From NCBI RefSeq assembly GCF_039613825.1, contig NZ_CP154826.1, positions 682,001-746,000 on the forward strand: a stretch of DNA of 64,000 bases, written 5' to 3'. Below, in pieces: positions 44,411 to 55,858 of the stretch. Origin of the DNA: Diaminobutyricibacter sp. McL0608. Its GTDB lineage: Bacteria > Actinomycetota > Actinomycetes > Actinomycetales > Microbacteriaceae. The notes beneath the pieces were generated by a model. That model was not told the origin of the DNA and did not search any database. It was given only the letters and a program-made list of their open reading frames with translations. The translations under genes and the position numbers were made by a program. Each line of letters begins with the position of its first letter. The stretch's first letter is position 1.

Positions 44411-45576
44411 CAGGAGCCTGCTTTCGCCATCATCCGGTTCACGATCGACACCAGTCGTTCGGCCGAGCTGTTCAGTTCGGCGGGGGTGAGCCGTGCGATC
44501 ACCTCGGCCGGGGGGAACACGAGTTCGGGCAGCGCGAAATCTTCCGCAGCCGCCTTCTCCTTCAGCCCCTTCACACCCGTGCTGTAGCCGATGTAGTCGA
44601 CTTCGCGGAACGACACGTCGGTCTGCAGCATGTAGTCGATGAACGCGTAGGCCGCATCCGGATGCTGTGCGCCTTTCGCGATCGCCCAGGTGTCCATCCA
44701 CAGGTTCGCGGTCGGCGTCGGGTACACGAATTTCCAGTTCTTGGGGATCGTGTCGGTCGCGAGCAGGCCTTGCCGCGCATCCCCGTTGAAGGCCTGGATG
44801 AGCGCGAAGGTGCCTTCGGGGATACCGCTGGTGACCGCTGTCGAGTTGAACGCCTTGATGTGTGGGGCAAGCGTTTCGACCAGGTATTTCTCTGCGGCGT
44901 CGAGATCCGATTTCTTCTCGGTGTTCGGGTCGATGCCGTGCGAGGCGAAGTACATGCTCGTCACCTCCCACGGGTCTTCGAGGACCGCGACGTTCTTGCT
45001 GGCCTCCTTCTGGGCCGCGTCGAGGAAGTCGGCCCACGATGTCAGGGGCCGCTTGATCACGTCGGTGTCGTAGGCGAACCCGGTGGTGCCCCAGTCCTTG
45101 CACACCGAGTAGGTGTTGCCACGGTCCCACGACTGGTCGAGGTAGGCCTTCTCGATGTTCGCGAGGTTGGGAAGCTGCGAGTGGTCGAGCCGCTGCAGCA
45201 GTCCGTTCGCCGCCATCATCGGGATGTACTGCCCGGTCGGCACGATGACGTCGTAACCGCTGGTCCCGCGGGTGGCACCGAGCTTTGCGATCATCTCCTC
45301 GTTCGAGCCGTAGCTGTCGAGCTGCACCGTCACGCCGGTCTTGCCGAAGGCGTTGAGGTTTCCGGGGTCGTCGTAGTCGCCCCAGCTGTAGACGTTGAGC
45401 TGGTTCTCGATCTTCCCGTCGGGGCGGGCGGATGCGGCGAACGCGGTTTCGCGGCTGCAGCCCGCGAGCGCGAGGCCCGCGCCTGCGACGACGAAGCCGG
45501 AGAGCAGGGCGCGGCGGGTGATGCGTGCTCCGCTGGCCTCGGGGATGAGGGCGCGGATGTCCGGACGGCGCGCCAT
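44410..45576 (-). CDS. potD: Polyamine-type ABC transporter substrate-binding lipoprotein (PotD-like)
   Basis: The 388-residue lipoprotein has a twin-Arg-like start (ARITRRALLSGFVVAG), lipobox LALAGC, then NVYSWGDYDDPGNLNAFGK and SGYDVIVPTGQYIPMMAANG, which match PotD/PotF. ATG 45576 is used because it overlaps the PotA stop by 1 bp. It captures polyamines or a related cationic substrate outside the membrane. Confidence 0.87.
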   Translation of the reverse strand: MARRPDIRALIPEASGARITRRALLSGFVVAGAGLALAGCSRETAFAASARPDGKIENQLNVYSWGDYDDPGNLNAFGKTGVTVQLDSYGSNEEMIAKLGATRGTSGYDVIVPTGQYIPMMAANGLLQRLDHSQLPNLANIEKAYLDQSWDRGNTYSVCKDWGTTGFAYDTDVIKRPLTSWADFLDAAQKEASKNVAVLEDPWEVTSMYFASHGIDPNTEKKSDLDAAEKYLVETLAPHIKAFNSTAVTSGIPEGTFALIQAFNGDARQGLLATDTIPKNWKFVYPTPTANLWMDTWAIAKGAQHPDAAYAFIDYMLQTDVSFREVDYIGYSTGVKGLKEKAAAEDFALPELVFPPAEVIARLTPAELNSSAERLVSIVNRMMAKAGS

Positions 45577-46700
45577 CACGCAGCCAGCTCGTCGCCGTCG
45601 GCCGACGCGTCGTCCGGGAAGACGAGCAGGTCGCTCTCGTCCCAGCTGCACCAGACCGGGTCGCCGGTGGAGAGGTGTTCAGCCTGGTTGGGTGCGGTGC
45701 GGGCGAGCAGTTCGAGCCCGCTCGCCGTGAGGATCACGTACTGGATGACGTCGCCCAGGAACGAGATCCCGGCGAGTTTTCCGGGCAGCGCGACCCGCGC
45801 ATCCGGTCGCGCAGCGGAGACGCGCACCGACTCCGCGCGGACGGCGGCACGCACCGCGGCACCTGCCGAACCCGCCGCCGAACCGGACCCGCTCGCCGAG
45901 GCACCGCGCAGAACACCGTCCGCACCGGCGAGGGCGCCGTCGGCCTGCACCGTCGCATCGATGAAGTTCTGCTTGCCGATGAAGCCGGCGACGAAAGCGT
46001 TCGCGGGATGCGCGTAGATCGCCTCCGTCGAACCGACCTGCTGGATGGCTCCGCCCTGCATGACGACGATCCGGTCGCTCATCGAGAGCGCCTCCTGCTG
46101 GTCGTGGGTGACGAAGATGAAGGTGATCCCGAGCTGGCGTTGCAGGAGCTTCAGCTCGATCTGCATCTCTTCGCGCAGCTTGCGGTCGAGCGCCGACATC
46201 GGCTCGTCGAGCAGCAGCACCTTCGGTCGATTCACGAGAGCCCGGGCGAGAGCGACACGCTGCTGCTGACCGCCCGAGAGCTTCTGGGGGCTGCGGTCTG
46301 CGAATCCGCCCATCCGGGCCATGTCGAGGGCGTCGCGCACGCGCTCGCCGAGCTCGGCGCGGCTCACGCGCTTCTGCCGCAGCCCGTAGGCGACGTTCTC
46401 GGCGACGGTCATGTGCGGGAACAGGGCATACGACTGGAACACCGTGTTGACCGGCCGCTTGTAGGGAGGCGTGTTCAGCACGCTGATGCCGCCGACCTCG
46501 ATGTCACCGCGGTCGGGATGCTCGAATCCGGCGATCATCCGCAGCAGCGTCGTCTTGCCGCAGCCCGACGGCCCGAGCAGGGAGAGGAACTCTCCGCTGT
46601 TCACGTCGAGGCTGAGATCGGCGACGGCCGTCGCATCGCCGAAGGTCTTGGTGATGTGGCGCAGCCGGACCGCGCCGGTGGTGTCGGGGGAGTCGGTCAC
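45576..46700 (-). CDS. potA: Polyamine-type ABC transporter ATPase (PotA-like)
   Basis: The 374-residue ATPase has [55 protein letters not shown] and the C-terminal TOBE regulatory domain. The TOBE region contains an Ala/Ser-rich insertion. GTG 46700 follows AAGGAGA. First transport gene in the order potA-potD-potB-potC-cupin. Confidence 0.9.
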   Translation of the reverse strand: MTDSPDTTGAVRLRHITKTFGDATAVADLSLDVNSGEFLSLLGPSGCGKTTLLRMIAGFEHPDRGDIEVGGISVLNTPPYKRPVNTVFQSYALFPHMTVAENVAYGLRQKRVSRAELGERVRDALDMARMGGFADRSPQKLSGGQQQRVALARALVNRPKVLLLDEPMSALDRKLREEMQIELKLLQRQLGITFIFVTHDQQEALSMSDRIVVMQGGAIQQVGSTEAIYAHPANAFVAGFIGKQNFIDATVQADGALAGADGVLRGASASGSGSAAGSAGAAVRAAVRAESVRVSAARPDARVALPGKLAGISFLGDVIQYVILTASGLELLARTAPNQAEHLSTGDPVWCSWDESDLLVFPDDASADGDELAA

Positions 46701-46752
46701 GGTGCTCTCCTTGGCTCTTCAGTGAGGGGTATCGGATGGGGCGGGTAGCGGG

Positions 46753-48156
46753 TCAGGAGTCGAAGCCGAGGCCGACGGCGTCGAGCGTCTTCAGGAAGAG
46801 GTTGCGCCTGCCGCCGTTGTGGTCGGCGCGGTCGAGCGACCAGCGCGTCAGGTTGATGCCGATGGATGCGGCGGGCTCCGGCGGGAACGGCAGGGGGCGG
46901 CTCCTGACCATGGCGAGTTCGGTGCGCTCGGTCGCGCGGCCTTCGAGCAGGTCGAGCATCACCTGGGCGCCGAAATGGGTTGATGCCACCCCGAGGCCGG
47001 TGAACCCGGTCGCGTAGGCGACGCGACCGTCGCGCGCACTGCCGAAGAAGGCACAGAAGCGGCTGCAGGTGTCGATGGCGCCCGCCCACTTGTTGCTGAA
47101 CCGGATGCCCTCGAGCTGCGGGAACGTCGTGAAGAAGTGCGCCGCGAGGCGCCGGAACGTCTCCGGGCGGTCCTCATACTCTTCGCGCACCCGCCCGCCG
47201 TAGTGGTAGATCGCGTCGTAGCCGCCCCAGAGAATGCGGTTGTCACGGCTCAGCCGGTAGTAGTGGAACTGGTTCGCCGAGTCGCCGAGACCCTGCCGGC
47301 CCTCCCAGCCGATGGAGGCGAGTTGCGCATCCGTCAGCGGTTCGGTCATGAGCACGTAGTCGTAGACGGGAACGGTTTGAAGCCGGTTGCGCTTCAGCAG
47401 CGAGGGGAAGACATTGGTGGCGAGGGCGACCTTGCGGGCGCGCACGGTGCCGTGCGCGGTGTGGAGCTCTGCGCCCTGCGCGACACTGAGGGTGTTCGTG
47501 TCGAGGCCTTCGACGGGCGTGTGCTCGTGGATCTCGACGCCGAGTTCGGCGCACGCGCGGGCGAGCGCGACGGTCAGCTTCGCGGGGTGGATGAGGGCCG
47601 AGTCGCGGGTGCGGAACAGACCGGCTTCGAACGTGGGGGAGTTGACCTGCGCGCGCACGGCATCCGTGTCGAGGAAGACCGCGTCGTCGCCGTTCGCGCC
47701 CTCGAGCATCCATTCGGCCTGGTGCGGTTCGGTCGCGATGTCGATCGCGCCGTTGCGCTCGAAGTCGCAGTCGAGGCCCAGCTCGTTCACGGTCCGTTCG
47801 ATCTCGTCGAGGTTCGCGCGGCCGAACTCCTGGAGCCGGTCGAACTCCTGCGGGAAGCGGGTGAGCCCGTTCTCTTCGCCGTGGGTGAGGCTTGATTCGC
47901 AGAAGCCGCCGTTGCGTCCGGACGCGGCCCAGCCGATCCGCCTGGCTTCCAGGAGCACGACCCGCCGCGACGGGTTCTCGCGTTTCGCGAGCAGGGCGGT
48001 CCAGAGGCCCGAGTATCCGCCGCCGACGACGGCGAGGTCGCAGTGCGTATCCGCGGTCAGGGCCGGGTAGTCGTCAGCCGGAGCATCCTCGATCCAGAAC
48101 GGGGACTGCCGCGTGGCCGACAGCGCGTGGCTGACGATGGACGCATCCGGTCGCAT
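46753..48156 (-). CDS. FAD-dependent oxidoreductase (PuuB / gamma-glutamylputrescine oxidase-like)
   Basis: The 467-residue flavoprotein of the DAO/GlpO fold has CDLAVVGGGYSGLWTALLAK (dinucleotide-binding), EARRIGWAASGRNGGF, SALIHPAKLTVALARACAELG and YATGFTGLGVASTHFGAQ, as in PuuB/OrdL. ATG 48156 is chosen from GAGAG just upstream and the start of homology; GTG 48180 would be longer. It lies 52 bp before potA on the same strand. It probably oxidises a free or glutamylated polyamine. Confidence 0.83.
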   Translation of the reverse strand: MRPDASIVSHALSATRQSPFWIEDAPADDYPALTADTHCDLAVVGGGYSGLWTALLAKRENPSRRVVLLEARRIGWAASGRNGGFCESSLTHGEENGLTRFPQEFDRLQEFGRANLDEIERTVNELGLDCDFERNGAIDIATEPHQAEWMLEGANGDDAVFLDTDAVRAQVNSPTFEAGLFRTRDSALIHPAKLTVALARACAELGVEIHEHTPVEGLDTNTLSVAQGAELHTAHGTVRARKVALATNVFPSLLKRNRLQTVPVYDYVLMTEPLTDAQLASIGWEGRQGLGDSANQFHYYRLSRDNRILWGGYDAIYHYGGRVREEYEDRPETFRRLAAHFFTTFPQLEGIRFSNKWAGAIDTCSRFCAFFGSARDGRVAYATGFTGLGVASTHFGAQVMLDLLEGRATERTELAMVRSRPLPFPPEPAASIGINLTRWSLDRADHNGGRRNLFLKTLDAVGLGFDS

Positions 48157-48336
48157 TCTCTCGAAAACTGTGGTGCCCACGTCGATCCCCGCTTCTTCGC
48201 TCTGGTCCCTGTCATTCTCTCGGGGGTCCGGCTGTCCCCGACGTCGGATTCCGTCGCGAAATTGTGATTTTCCGGCCATTCCGTCCGGCGCAGCGGTGAG
48301 GCAGTATGTGGATGACCAATCCTCTGGGGGGATCAC

Positions 48337-48783
48337 ATGAAACGTCGCGGGCCTTTGCGCGCTCTCACGGTGGCCGGTGCGGGGGCACTCGCCATCGCTG
48401 CGGGGATTTCCGGATGCTCGTTCGGAGCCGCCGGCGACCCACCCGCATCCGTGCCGACGCCGACGGTGACCGTAACGACGACGGCCACGCCGGCCCCGGC
48501 GGCACCGTCACCGGACGACCCGATCGACGCGATGACGGCGTGGACCGCGTGCGCTGTGCTCGGCCAGGCGCAGTACGTCAACCAGACGCCGGGCTCTGAA
48601 CTGCGCCCCTACGACCAGACGCATCCACCGACGAACAACGCGGACGGCAGCTGGAATGTGATTGTCTCGATGGCGCCTCCGCCCGGCGTACACGAGGGTT
48701 ACGCCAGCATCGTCGCCCTGTGCGATATCAGCGGCGCGCTCGGTGCGCCGAAGCTCCTGCGCTGGACCCTGAAGGACATCTGA
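48337..48783 (+). CDS. Small secreted lipoprotein, first of a tandem pair
   Basis: The 148-residue product has a basic N-terminus, a hydrophobic segment and a lipobox ISGC, a PTPTVTVTTTATPAPAAPS linker and a small domain beginning DPIDAMTAWTACAVL. Strong GGGGGG before ATG. It is clearly related to the next gene (same linker, DPI...WT.CA, similar C-terminus). No function recognised. Confidence 0.75.
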   Translation: MKRRGPLRALTVAGAGALAIAAGISGCSFGAAGDPPASVPTPTVTVTTTATPAPAAPSPDDPIDAMTAWTACAVLGQAQYVNQTPGSELRPYDQTHPPTNNADGSWNVIVSMAPPPGVHEGYASIVALCDISGALGAPKLLRWTLKDI

Positions 48784-49205
48784 TGACGAAGAGTCAGCGC
48801 TCTGCATTCACCGTGGTGGGTGCCGGCCTTGTGGGCCTGACCGTCGCGGTCGCTCTCTCGGGTTGCGCGTCTGCGGGCGACGCGGGGCACGTTCCGACAC
48901 CGACGGTGACGGTGACGTCGACGGTCACGGCCACGCCCGTGCCGATCCCGCCGGCGGGCGACGATCCGATCACTCCGCTTTCGGCGTGGACGAGCTGTGC
49001 GATCGCGGCGCAGCACGACCGGGTCGGGACCGACGTGAAAATCGGCACCTTCGCCGAGTCGGCGCCACCGCAGAGCAACAGCGACGGGTCGTTCACGGTC
49101 TTCGTGCCTGTTTCACCGACGGGCCTGGGAACGTATATCTACGTGTGTCAGGTCAGCGGAACGCTGGCGAAGCCGAAGCTGATCTCGGCAGAGCCCAAGG
49201 ACTGA
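48783..49205 (+). CDS. Small secreted lipoprotein, second of a tandem pair
   Basis: The 140-residue product has a lipobox LSGC, a PTPTVTVTSTVTATPVPIP linker and the domain DPITPLSAWTSCAIAAQ, ending in KPKLISAEPKD. ATG 48783 overlaps the previous stop by 1 bp. The pair probably arose by tandem duplication followed by divergence. Confidence 0.75.
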   Translation: MTKSQRSAFTVVGAGLVGLTVAVALSGCASAGDAGHVPTPTVTVTSTVTATPVPIPPAGDDPITPLSAWTSCAIAAQHDRVGTDVKIGTFAESAPPQSNSDGSFTVFVPVSPTGLGTYIYVCQVSGTLAKPKLISAEPKD

Positions 49206-49223
49206 GCGAGCCCAGTCGTGCGG

Positions 49224-50723
49224 TCAACGCGGCTGGTGGCGCTCGAGGAACGTGTAGACCTCGGTGGCGTCGACGCCGGGGAACGTGCCCGTCGGCAGCG
49301 CGGCGAGCAGGCTCGTCGGCGTGCGGGCACTCGGCCACGACTGGCTCTCCCATTTGTCCGCCAGGTCGGCGGGTGCGCGCCGGCAGCACGAATCGTCCGG
49401 GCAACGGGACACCGCCCGATGCGGCGTCTCACGCCCCCGGAACCACTTGACGTGCTCGAACGGCACCCCGACGCTGACGGAGTAGTCGCCCTCCTTGGCC
49501 TTCTCGATGCGTGACGTGCACCAGAAGGTGCCGCGCGGCGTGTCCGTGTACTGGTAGTACGGGCTGAACCGGTCGTCGACGTCGAACACGGTGCGCGCGG
49601 TCCAGCTGCGGCAGACGGTGGTTCCCTCGATCGCTCCCAGAGCATCCGACGGGAACGCGACGGAGTCGTTCTCGTACGCCTTGATGATCGTGCCCGACTC
49701 GTGCACCTTCATGAAATGCACCGGGATGCCGAGCCGCGCGGTGGCCAGGTTGGTGAAGCGGTGCGCGGCCGTCTCGTAGGAGACCGCGAACGCGTCGCGG
49801 AGGTCTTCCATCGAGATGCGCCGGAAGTTCTTCGCCTCGCTCAGGAACGAGACCGCGTCTTTCTGCGGCAGAAGGATCGCTGCCGTCAGGTAGTTGGTCT
49901 CCACGCGTTGCCGCAGAAAGTCGGCATAATTTCTGGGCTCGTCGTGTCCGCACAGGTGCGACGCGAAGGCCTGCAGGATCGGGGAACGCGAGTCGCGGGA
50001 AGCGGACTGCTCGGTCGGGAGGTAGATGCGTCCATTGCGTTTGTCGGTGACCGAGCGGGTCGAATGGGGCAGATCGCCGACGTAGTGCAGCGAGAATCCG
50101 AGATGGCTCGCCATGTCGGAGACGACCTGGTGCGAGACCGGGCCGCCGGTGTGGCCGACCGCTGCGAGCAACTCGGAAGCCATCTCCTCGAGCTCGCCGA
50201 AGTAGTTGTCGCGGGCACGCATCGTGCGCCTCAGTTCGGCGTTGGCGCGCCGCGCCTCCTCCGGGGTGGCCGCTCGTTCGCGGTGCAGCCGCTCGACCTC
50301 CTGATGGAGCGCGAGGATGGTGCGCAGGTTCTCGTCGCTCTGTCCCTTGGAAACGCGCACGGGTTCGAGCCCCAGCGCTGCGAACACCGGTCCGCGCTGT
50401 GCGCGTTCGACCGCGATCTCGAGTGCGGCGCGCTCGTTCGGCGGCTCGGGCGACAGCAGGTCGTCGACCGAGACGGAGAGTGCGGATGCGATGGAGCGCA
50501 GCAGGGACAGCCGCGGTTCGCGGTTGCCGTTCTCGATCGTCGACACCTGCGACGGTGCCCGATCGATGGCGGCGGCGAGGGCATCGAGGGTGAGCCCGCG
50601 CTGGATGCGGAACGCCCGGATGCGGCGGCCCAGCGTGAGCGCATCCACATCCGCGCCGGTCTCGGTCTCGGTCTCGGCGTCTCCGGTGAAGACGATCGCT
50701 GCGGTGACTTCGGTGCCCGTCAT
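49224..50723 (-). CDS. ramB: RamB-like transcriptional regulator (XRE HTH + IrrE/ScfR domain)
   Basis: The ~499-residue protein has an N-terminal XRE helix-turn-helix (LTLGRRIRAFRIQRGLTLDALAAAIDRAPSQVSTIENG in outline) and a middle IrrE-like peptidase-type domain (HLCGHDEPRNYADFLRQRVETNYLTAA). The C-terminal ScfR domain carries several Cys (TTVCRSW, TFWCTSRIEK, SRCPDDSCCRR). This layout and the divergent position next to isocitrate lyase match RamB of corynebacteria, a regulator of acetate metabolism and the glyoxylate bypass. The start may be ATG 50723 or 50732. Confidence 0.85.
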   Translation of the reverse strand: MTGTEVTAAIVFTGDAETETETGADVDALTLGRRIRAFRIQRGLTLDALAAAIDRAPSQVSTIENGNREPRLSLLRSIASALSVSVDDLLSPEPPNERAALEIAVERAQRGPVFAALGLEPVRVSKGQSDENLRTILALHQEVERLHRERAATPEEARRANAELRRTMRARDNYFGELEEMASELLAAVGHTGGPVSHQVVSDMASHLGFSLHYVGDLPHSTRSVTDKRNGRIYLPTEQSASRDSRSPILQAFASHLCGHDEPRNYADFLRQRVETNYLTAAILLPQKDAVSFLSEAKNFRRISMEDLRDAFAVSYETAAHRFTNLATARLGIPVHFMKVHESGTIIKAYENDSVAFPSDALGAIEGTTVCRSWTARTVFDVDDRFSPYYQYTDTPRGTFWCTSRIEKAKEGDYSVSVGVPFEHVKWFRGRETPHRAVSRCPDDSCCRRAPADLADKWESQSWPSARTPTSLLAALPTGTFPGVDATEVYTFLERHQPR

Positions 50724-50747
50724 GCAGGACATGGTGACACGGCGCGG

Positions 50748-50782
50748 AAGTTCTGACAAACAGAAGAACGTCGAAAGTTCTG
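50748..50782. promoter_or_regulatory. Two AAGTTCTG direct repeats between ramB and aceA
   Basis: AAGTTCTG at 50748-50755 and 50775-50782, 27 bp apart, in the intergenic region. They resemble, as I recall it, the reverse complement of the RamB motif (AACTTTGCAAA-like). Probable regulator binding sites. Confidence 0.5.
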
Positions 50783-50863
50783 CCGACCAAACCGACCCGC
50801 GGGGGTTGCGTGCCCCGAAGGATCGATGCAAGAGCAGCCAGTCGACACCGATGGAGGACCGAA

Positions 50864-52189
50864 GTGAGCACCGCAGAGAAGACCCCCCGCAGACCCGGCG
50901 ACGTGACGCAGACCGCAGCCGAGCTGCAGCTCGAATGGGACGCCGACCCGCGCTGGGAGGGCATCCGTCGTGACTACACCGCGGCCGACGTCGTCGCGCT
51001 CCGCGGCACCGTCCAGGAGGACCGCACCCTCGCCCGGCGTGGCGCCGAAAAGCTGTGGGAGCTCATCCACGAGTCCGGCACCGCCGACGACCCGCAGTGG
51101 GTCGCGGCCCTCGGTGCGCTCACCGGCAACCAGGCCGTGCAGCAGGTGCGTGCCGGTCTCAAAGCCATCTATCTTTCCGGCTGGCAGGTCGCCGCCGACG
51201 CGAACCTCGCCGGTCAGACCTACCCCGACCAGAGCCTGTACCCGGCGAACTCGGTGCCAGCTGTCGTCCGCCGCATCAACAACGCGCTCCTGCGCGCTGG
51301 TCAGATCTCGAACAGCGAGAACGGCGCCGACGACCGCGACTGGCTCGCGCCGATCGTGGCGGATGCTGAGGCCGGCTTCGGCGGCCCGCTCAACGCCTAC
51401 GAGCTCATGCGGTCGATGATCGAAGCCGGCGCGGCCGGCGTGCACTGGGAGGACCAGCTGGCGAGCGAGAAGAAGTGCGGGCACATGGGCGGCAAGGTGC
51501 TCGTGCCGACCGGGCAGCACATCCGAACCCTGAACGCTGCGCGGCTCGCCGCCGACGTCGCGGGGGTCCCCACGATCGTGATCGCCCGCACCGACTCGCT
51601 CGCCGCGACCCTGCTCACGAGCGACCACGACGAACGGGACCGCGAGTTCCTCACCGGCGGGCGCACGGCCGAAGGCTTCTACGAGGTGCGCAACGGTATC
51701 GACCCAGTCATCGCGCGCGGCCTCGCCTACGCCCCGTACGCCGACCTGCTCTGGGTCGAATCGGCCGAGCCCGACCTGGAGCTGGCGCGGACGTTCGCAG
51801 AGCGCATCCACCGCGACTTCCCCGGCAAGAAGCTCGCGTACAACTGCTCGCCGTCGTTCAACTGGAGATCCCAGCTCGACGACGACCAGATCGCCCGGTT
51901 CCAGCGGGAGCTTGCGACGTACGGGTACGCATTCCAGTTCATCACCCTGGCCGGTTTCCACGCCCTCAACCACTCCATGTTCACGCTCGCGACGGACTAC
52001 GCCGAGCGGCACATGAGCGCCTACGTCGACCTGCAGGAAGCCGAATTCGCCTCCGAGCGCCACGGCTACACCGCGACCCGCCACCAGCGGGAGGTCGGCA
52101 CGGGCTATTTCGACCGGATCGCGACCGCGCTCAACCCTGACAGCGCCACGCTCGCCCTGGTCGGCAGCACCGAGTCCGAACAGTTCTGA
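50864..52189 (+). CDS. aceA: Isocitrate lyase
   Basis: The 441-residue enzyme has the signature with catalytic Cys in [37 protein letters not shown] and [13 protein letters not shown] 50864 follows GGAGG. It splits isocitrate into glyoxylate and succinate for growth on acetate or fatty acids. It is divergent from ramB and followed by malate synthase after 95 bp. Confidence 0.96.
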   Translation: MSTAEKTPRRPGDVTQTAAELQLEWDADPRWEGIRRDYTAADVVALRGTVQEDRTLARRGAEKLWELIHESGTADDPQWVAALGALTGNQAVQQVRAGLKAIYLSGWQVAADANLAGQTYPDQSLYPANSVPAVVRRINNALLRAGQISNSENGADDRDWLAPIVADAEAGFGGPLNAYELMRSMIEAGAAGVHWEDQLASEKKCGHMGGKVLVPTGQHIRTLNAARLAADVAGVPTIVIARTDSLAATLLTSDHDERDREFLTGGRTAEGFYEVRNGIDPVIARGLAYAPYADLLWVESAEPDLELARTFAERIHRDFPGKKLAYNCSPSFNWRSQLDDDQIARFQRELATYGYAFQFITLAGFHALNHSMFTLATDYAERHMSAYVDLQEAEFASERHGYTATRHQREVGTGYFDRIATALNPDSATLALVGSTESEQF

Positions 52190-52284
52190 CACAACCATTC
52201 GACCGACGTGAGACAAATCGGTGCCCGGCGAGGCCGAGCAGCCCGGTTTGCCTCAAGTCGGCAACTCAAAGACAGGAGAAGACC

Positions 52285-53916
<1,632 letters not shown>

Positions 53917-53949
53917 GCGGTCGGCGTCGCCATCCGGCGCGTTCATACA

Positions 53950-54038
53950 ACAGGAGATCGTGTGACGGGAGTGGTTCCTGAGGCGAATCGGCGCCTCGGG
54001 ACCCCACTCCCGTGCACTCCTGTCACACGAACTCCTGT
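53950..54038. repeat. Hairpin F, nested inverted repeats after aceB
   Basis: Outer arms at 53950-53973 and 54015-54038 match at 22 of 24 positions (ACAGGAG...TCGTGTGAC and its complement). Inside, CGGGAGTGG...GAGGCG pairs with CGCCTC...CCACTCCCG. It is likely to end aceB transcription but is more elaborate than needed. Nothing else is seen between 53917 and 54086. Confidence 0.7.
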
Positions 54039-54086
54039 ATTACGAACGAGGCTCCGTGAGGATGCGCGGCTCGCTACAGTGAACGG

Positions 54087-54620
54087 ATGACCGTGAACGT
54101 CCGACCGGCGACCGCCGAGGATGCGTCTGCGCTCGCTGCCGTCGCAGCCGTGACGTTCCCGCTCGCCTGCCCGCCGCATACGACCGACGAGGCGAAGGCA
54201 CAGTTCATCGCGACCGTGCTCTCGGAAGAACGCTTCGCGGGCTATCTCACAGACCAGGCCCGGGATCTGCTCATCGCCGAGAGCGAGGACGGCACGGCGA
54301 TCGGCTACGCAATGCTGGTCAACGGCGAGCCCGCGGATCCGGATGTTGCCGGCGCGATCCGTGTCCGGCCGACGATCGAGTTGAGCAAGTGCTACGTGCT
54401 CCCCGGCCACCACGGCGAGGGGGTCGCGGGCCTTCTGATGCGGGCGAGCATCGACGCCGCGACCGCCCGCGAGGCCGAGGGGATCTGGCTCGGCGTCAAC
54501 GAGGAGAACGCGCGCGCGCAACATTTCTACGGCAAGCACGGGTTCGAGCGCGTCGGTTCGAAGCGCTTCCTCGTCGGCGACCGGCTCGAACACGACTGGG
54601 TGATGGAACGCGCGCTCTGA
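54087..54620 (+). CDS. GNAT-family N-acetyltransferase
   Basis: The 177-residue protein has the GNAT pattern: VRPATAEDASALAAVAAVTFPL at the start, LSKCYVLPGHHGEGVAGLLMRA (acetyl-CoA binding Q/RxxGxG/A-like) and WLGVNEENARAQHFYGKHGFERVGSK. A -10-like TACAGT ends 6 nt before the ATG and there is no Shine-Dalgarno site, suggesting a leaderless mRNA. Substrate unknown. Confidence 0.85.
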   Translation: MTVNVRPATAEDASALAAVAAVTFPLACPPHTTDEAKAQFIATVLSEERFAGYLTDQARDLLIAESEDGTAIGYAMLVNGEPADPDVAGAIRVRPTIELSKCYVLPGHHGEGVAGLLMRASIDAATAREAEGIWLGVNEENARAQHFYGKHGFERVGSKRFLVGDRLEHDWVMERAL

Positions 54621-54648
54621 TCGCGCGACGCGCCCACCGCGCCCGACG

Positions 54649-55617
54649 TCAGCCCTCGGCGACCTTGAGCACGAGTTTGCCCCGGGTGTGTCCCAGCTCC
54701 AGCATGCTGTGCGCGTCGGCGACTTCGTCGAGGTCGAAGATGCGGTCGACATGAACGCGTACGGCGCCCGACTCGAGCAGCCGCGCGACGACGGCCAGGC
54801 TGTGCCCGTCGGGAGCGACCTTGAACGCTGTCCCGCGCACGCCGGCCGCCGCCGCCTCTTCGGCGAAGGTGGGCCAGCTGCCGGTCGGAACATTCACGAT
54901 CAGGCCGCCCGGGCGGAGCACGTTCAACGAGCGCGACCCGGTGTCGTCGTGCACATTGCCGACCAGGTCGATGACGACATCCACCTCAGACACGACGTCC
55001 TCGAAGCGCGTGTTCGCGTAGTCGACGACTTCGGATGCGCCGAGCTCGCGCAGCCAGCCCAGGTTGCGTGCCGAGGACGTCGCGATCACGTACGCGCCGA
55101 AGTATGAGGCGAACTGCACCGCGAAATGACCGACGCCTCCGCTGCCGGCGTGGATGAGCATCCGCTGCCCTTCGTGCGCCTTCGCCACCTCCACGACCAT
55201 GCCCCAGGCGGTCAGCGCGGCGACCGGTGCCCCCGCCGCCTCGATGTGCGAGAGCGTGCTCGGTTTGCGCACGACGCTGATGCTCGGGACCGTGACGTAT
55301 TCGGCATATGCGCCGCCGAACCGCGGGACCATGACCATGCCGAACACCTCGTCGCCCGGTTTGATCGGGTGCGCTTCGTACGGAGACTGCACGACGACGC
55401 CGCTGAAGTCCTGGCCGAGGATGCTCGGGAAGTTCCGGATGGCCCCAAAGACGCCGCGACCGGCGCGCGTCTTCGCATCGATCGGGTTCACGCCCGCCGC
55501 GACAACCTTGACCAGGAACTCGGCGCTCACCCGATCGGGGACGGCGAAGTCGGCCACACGGAACACGCCCGGCTCTCCGGGCCCATCGATGACGGCAGCC
55601 CGCATGGTTTCGTGCAT
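54649..55617 (-). CDS. NADP-dependent quinone oxidoreductase / MDR-family alcohol dehydrogenase
   Basis: The 322-residue medium-chain reductase lacks zinc ligands and has VVAAGVNPIDAKTRAG, PSILGQDFSGVVV, LIHAGSGGVGHFAVQFASYFGAYVIAT and RTRGKLVLKV-like end (HTRGKLVLKVAEG). GAGGGGA lies 6 nt before ATG 55617, which is preferred over GTG 55641. Probable role: reduction of quinones or enones. Confidence 0.86.
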   Translation of the reverse strand: MHETMRAAVIDGPGEPGVFRVADFAVPDRVSAEFLVKVVAAGVNPIDAKTRAGRGVFGAIRNFPSILGQDFSGVVVQSPYEAHPIKPGDEVFGMVMVPRFGGAYAEYVTVPSISVVRKPSTLSHIEAAGAPVAALTAWGMVVEVAKAHEGQRMLIHAGSGGVGHFAVQFASYFGAYVIATSSARNLGWLRELGASEVVDYANTRFEDVVSEVDVVIDLVGNVHDDTGSRSLNVLRPGGLIVNVPTGSWPTFAEEAAAAGVRGTAFKVAPDGHSLAVVARLLESGAVRVHVDRIFDLDEVADAHSMLELGHTRGKLVLKVAEG

Positions 55618-55858
55618 GAATCGTCCCCTCGTCGTCACCACTGACAGTCCGGGCCGTCATTCGGGCCGCGCCACGTGTCGTATCCCAGTCAAACCCGCCA
55701 ATGCGTCACCCGTGTTACGGGGGCGTCACCGGTTGTGAACAATCCGTTTCGGATACCCCCTCTCGGTGTCTGCACGAACCGCTCAGGTCTGCGCGTTACG
55801 ATTCTTCGAAACGCCGGACGGATCCGCCGCCGGCACGTCGCCGGCGAGGAGTTCCAGG

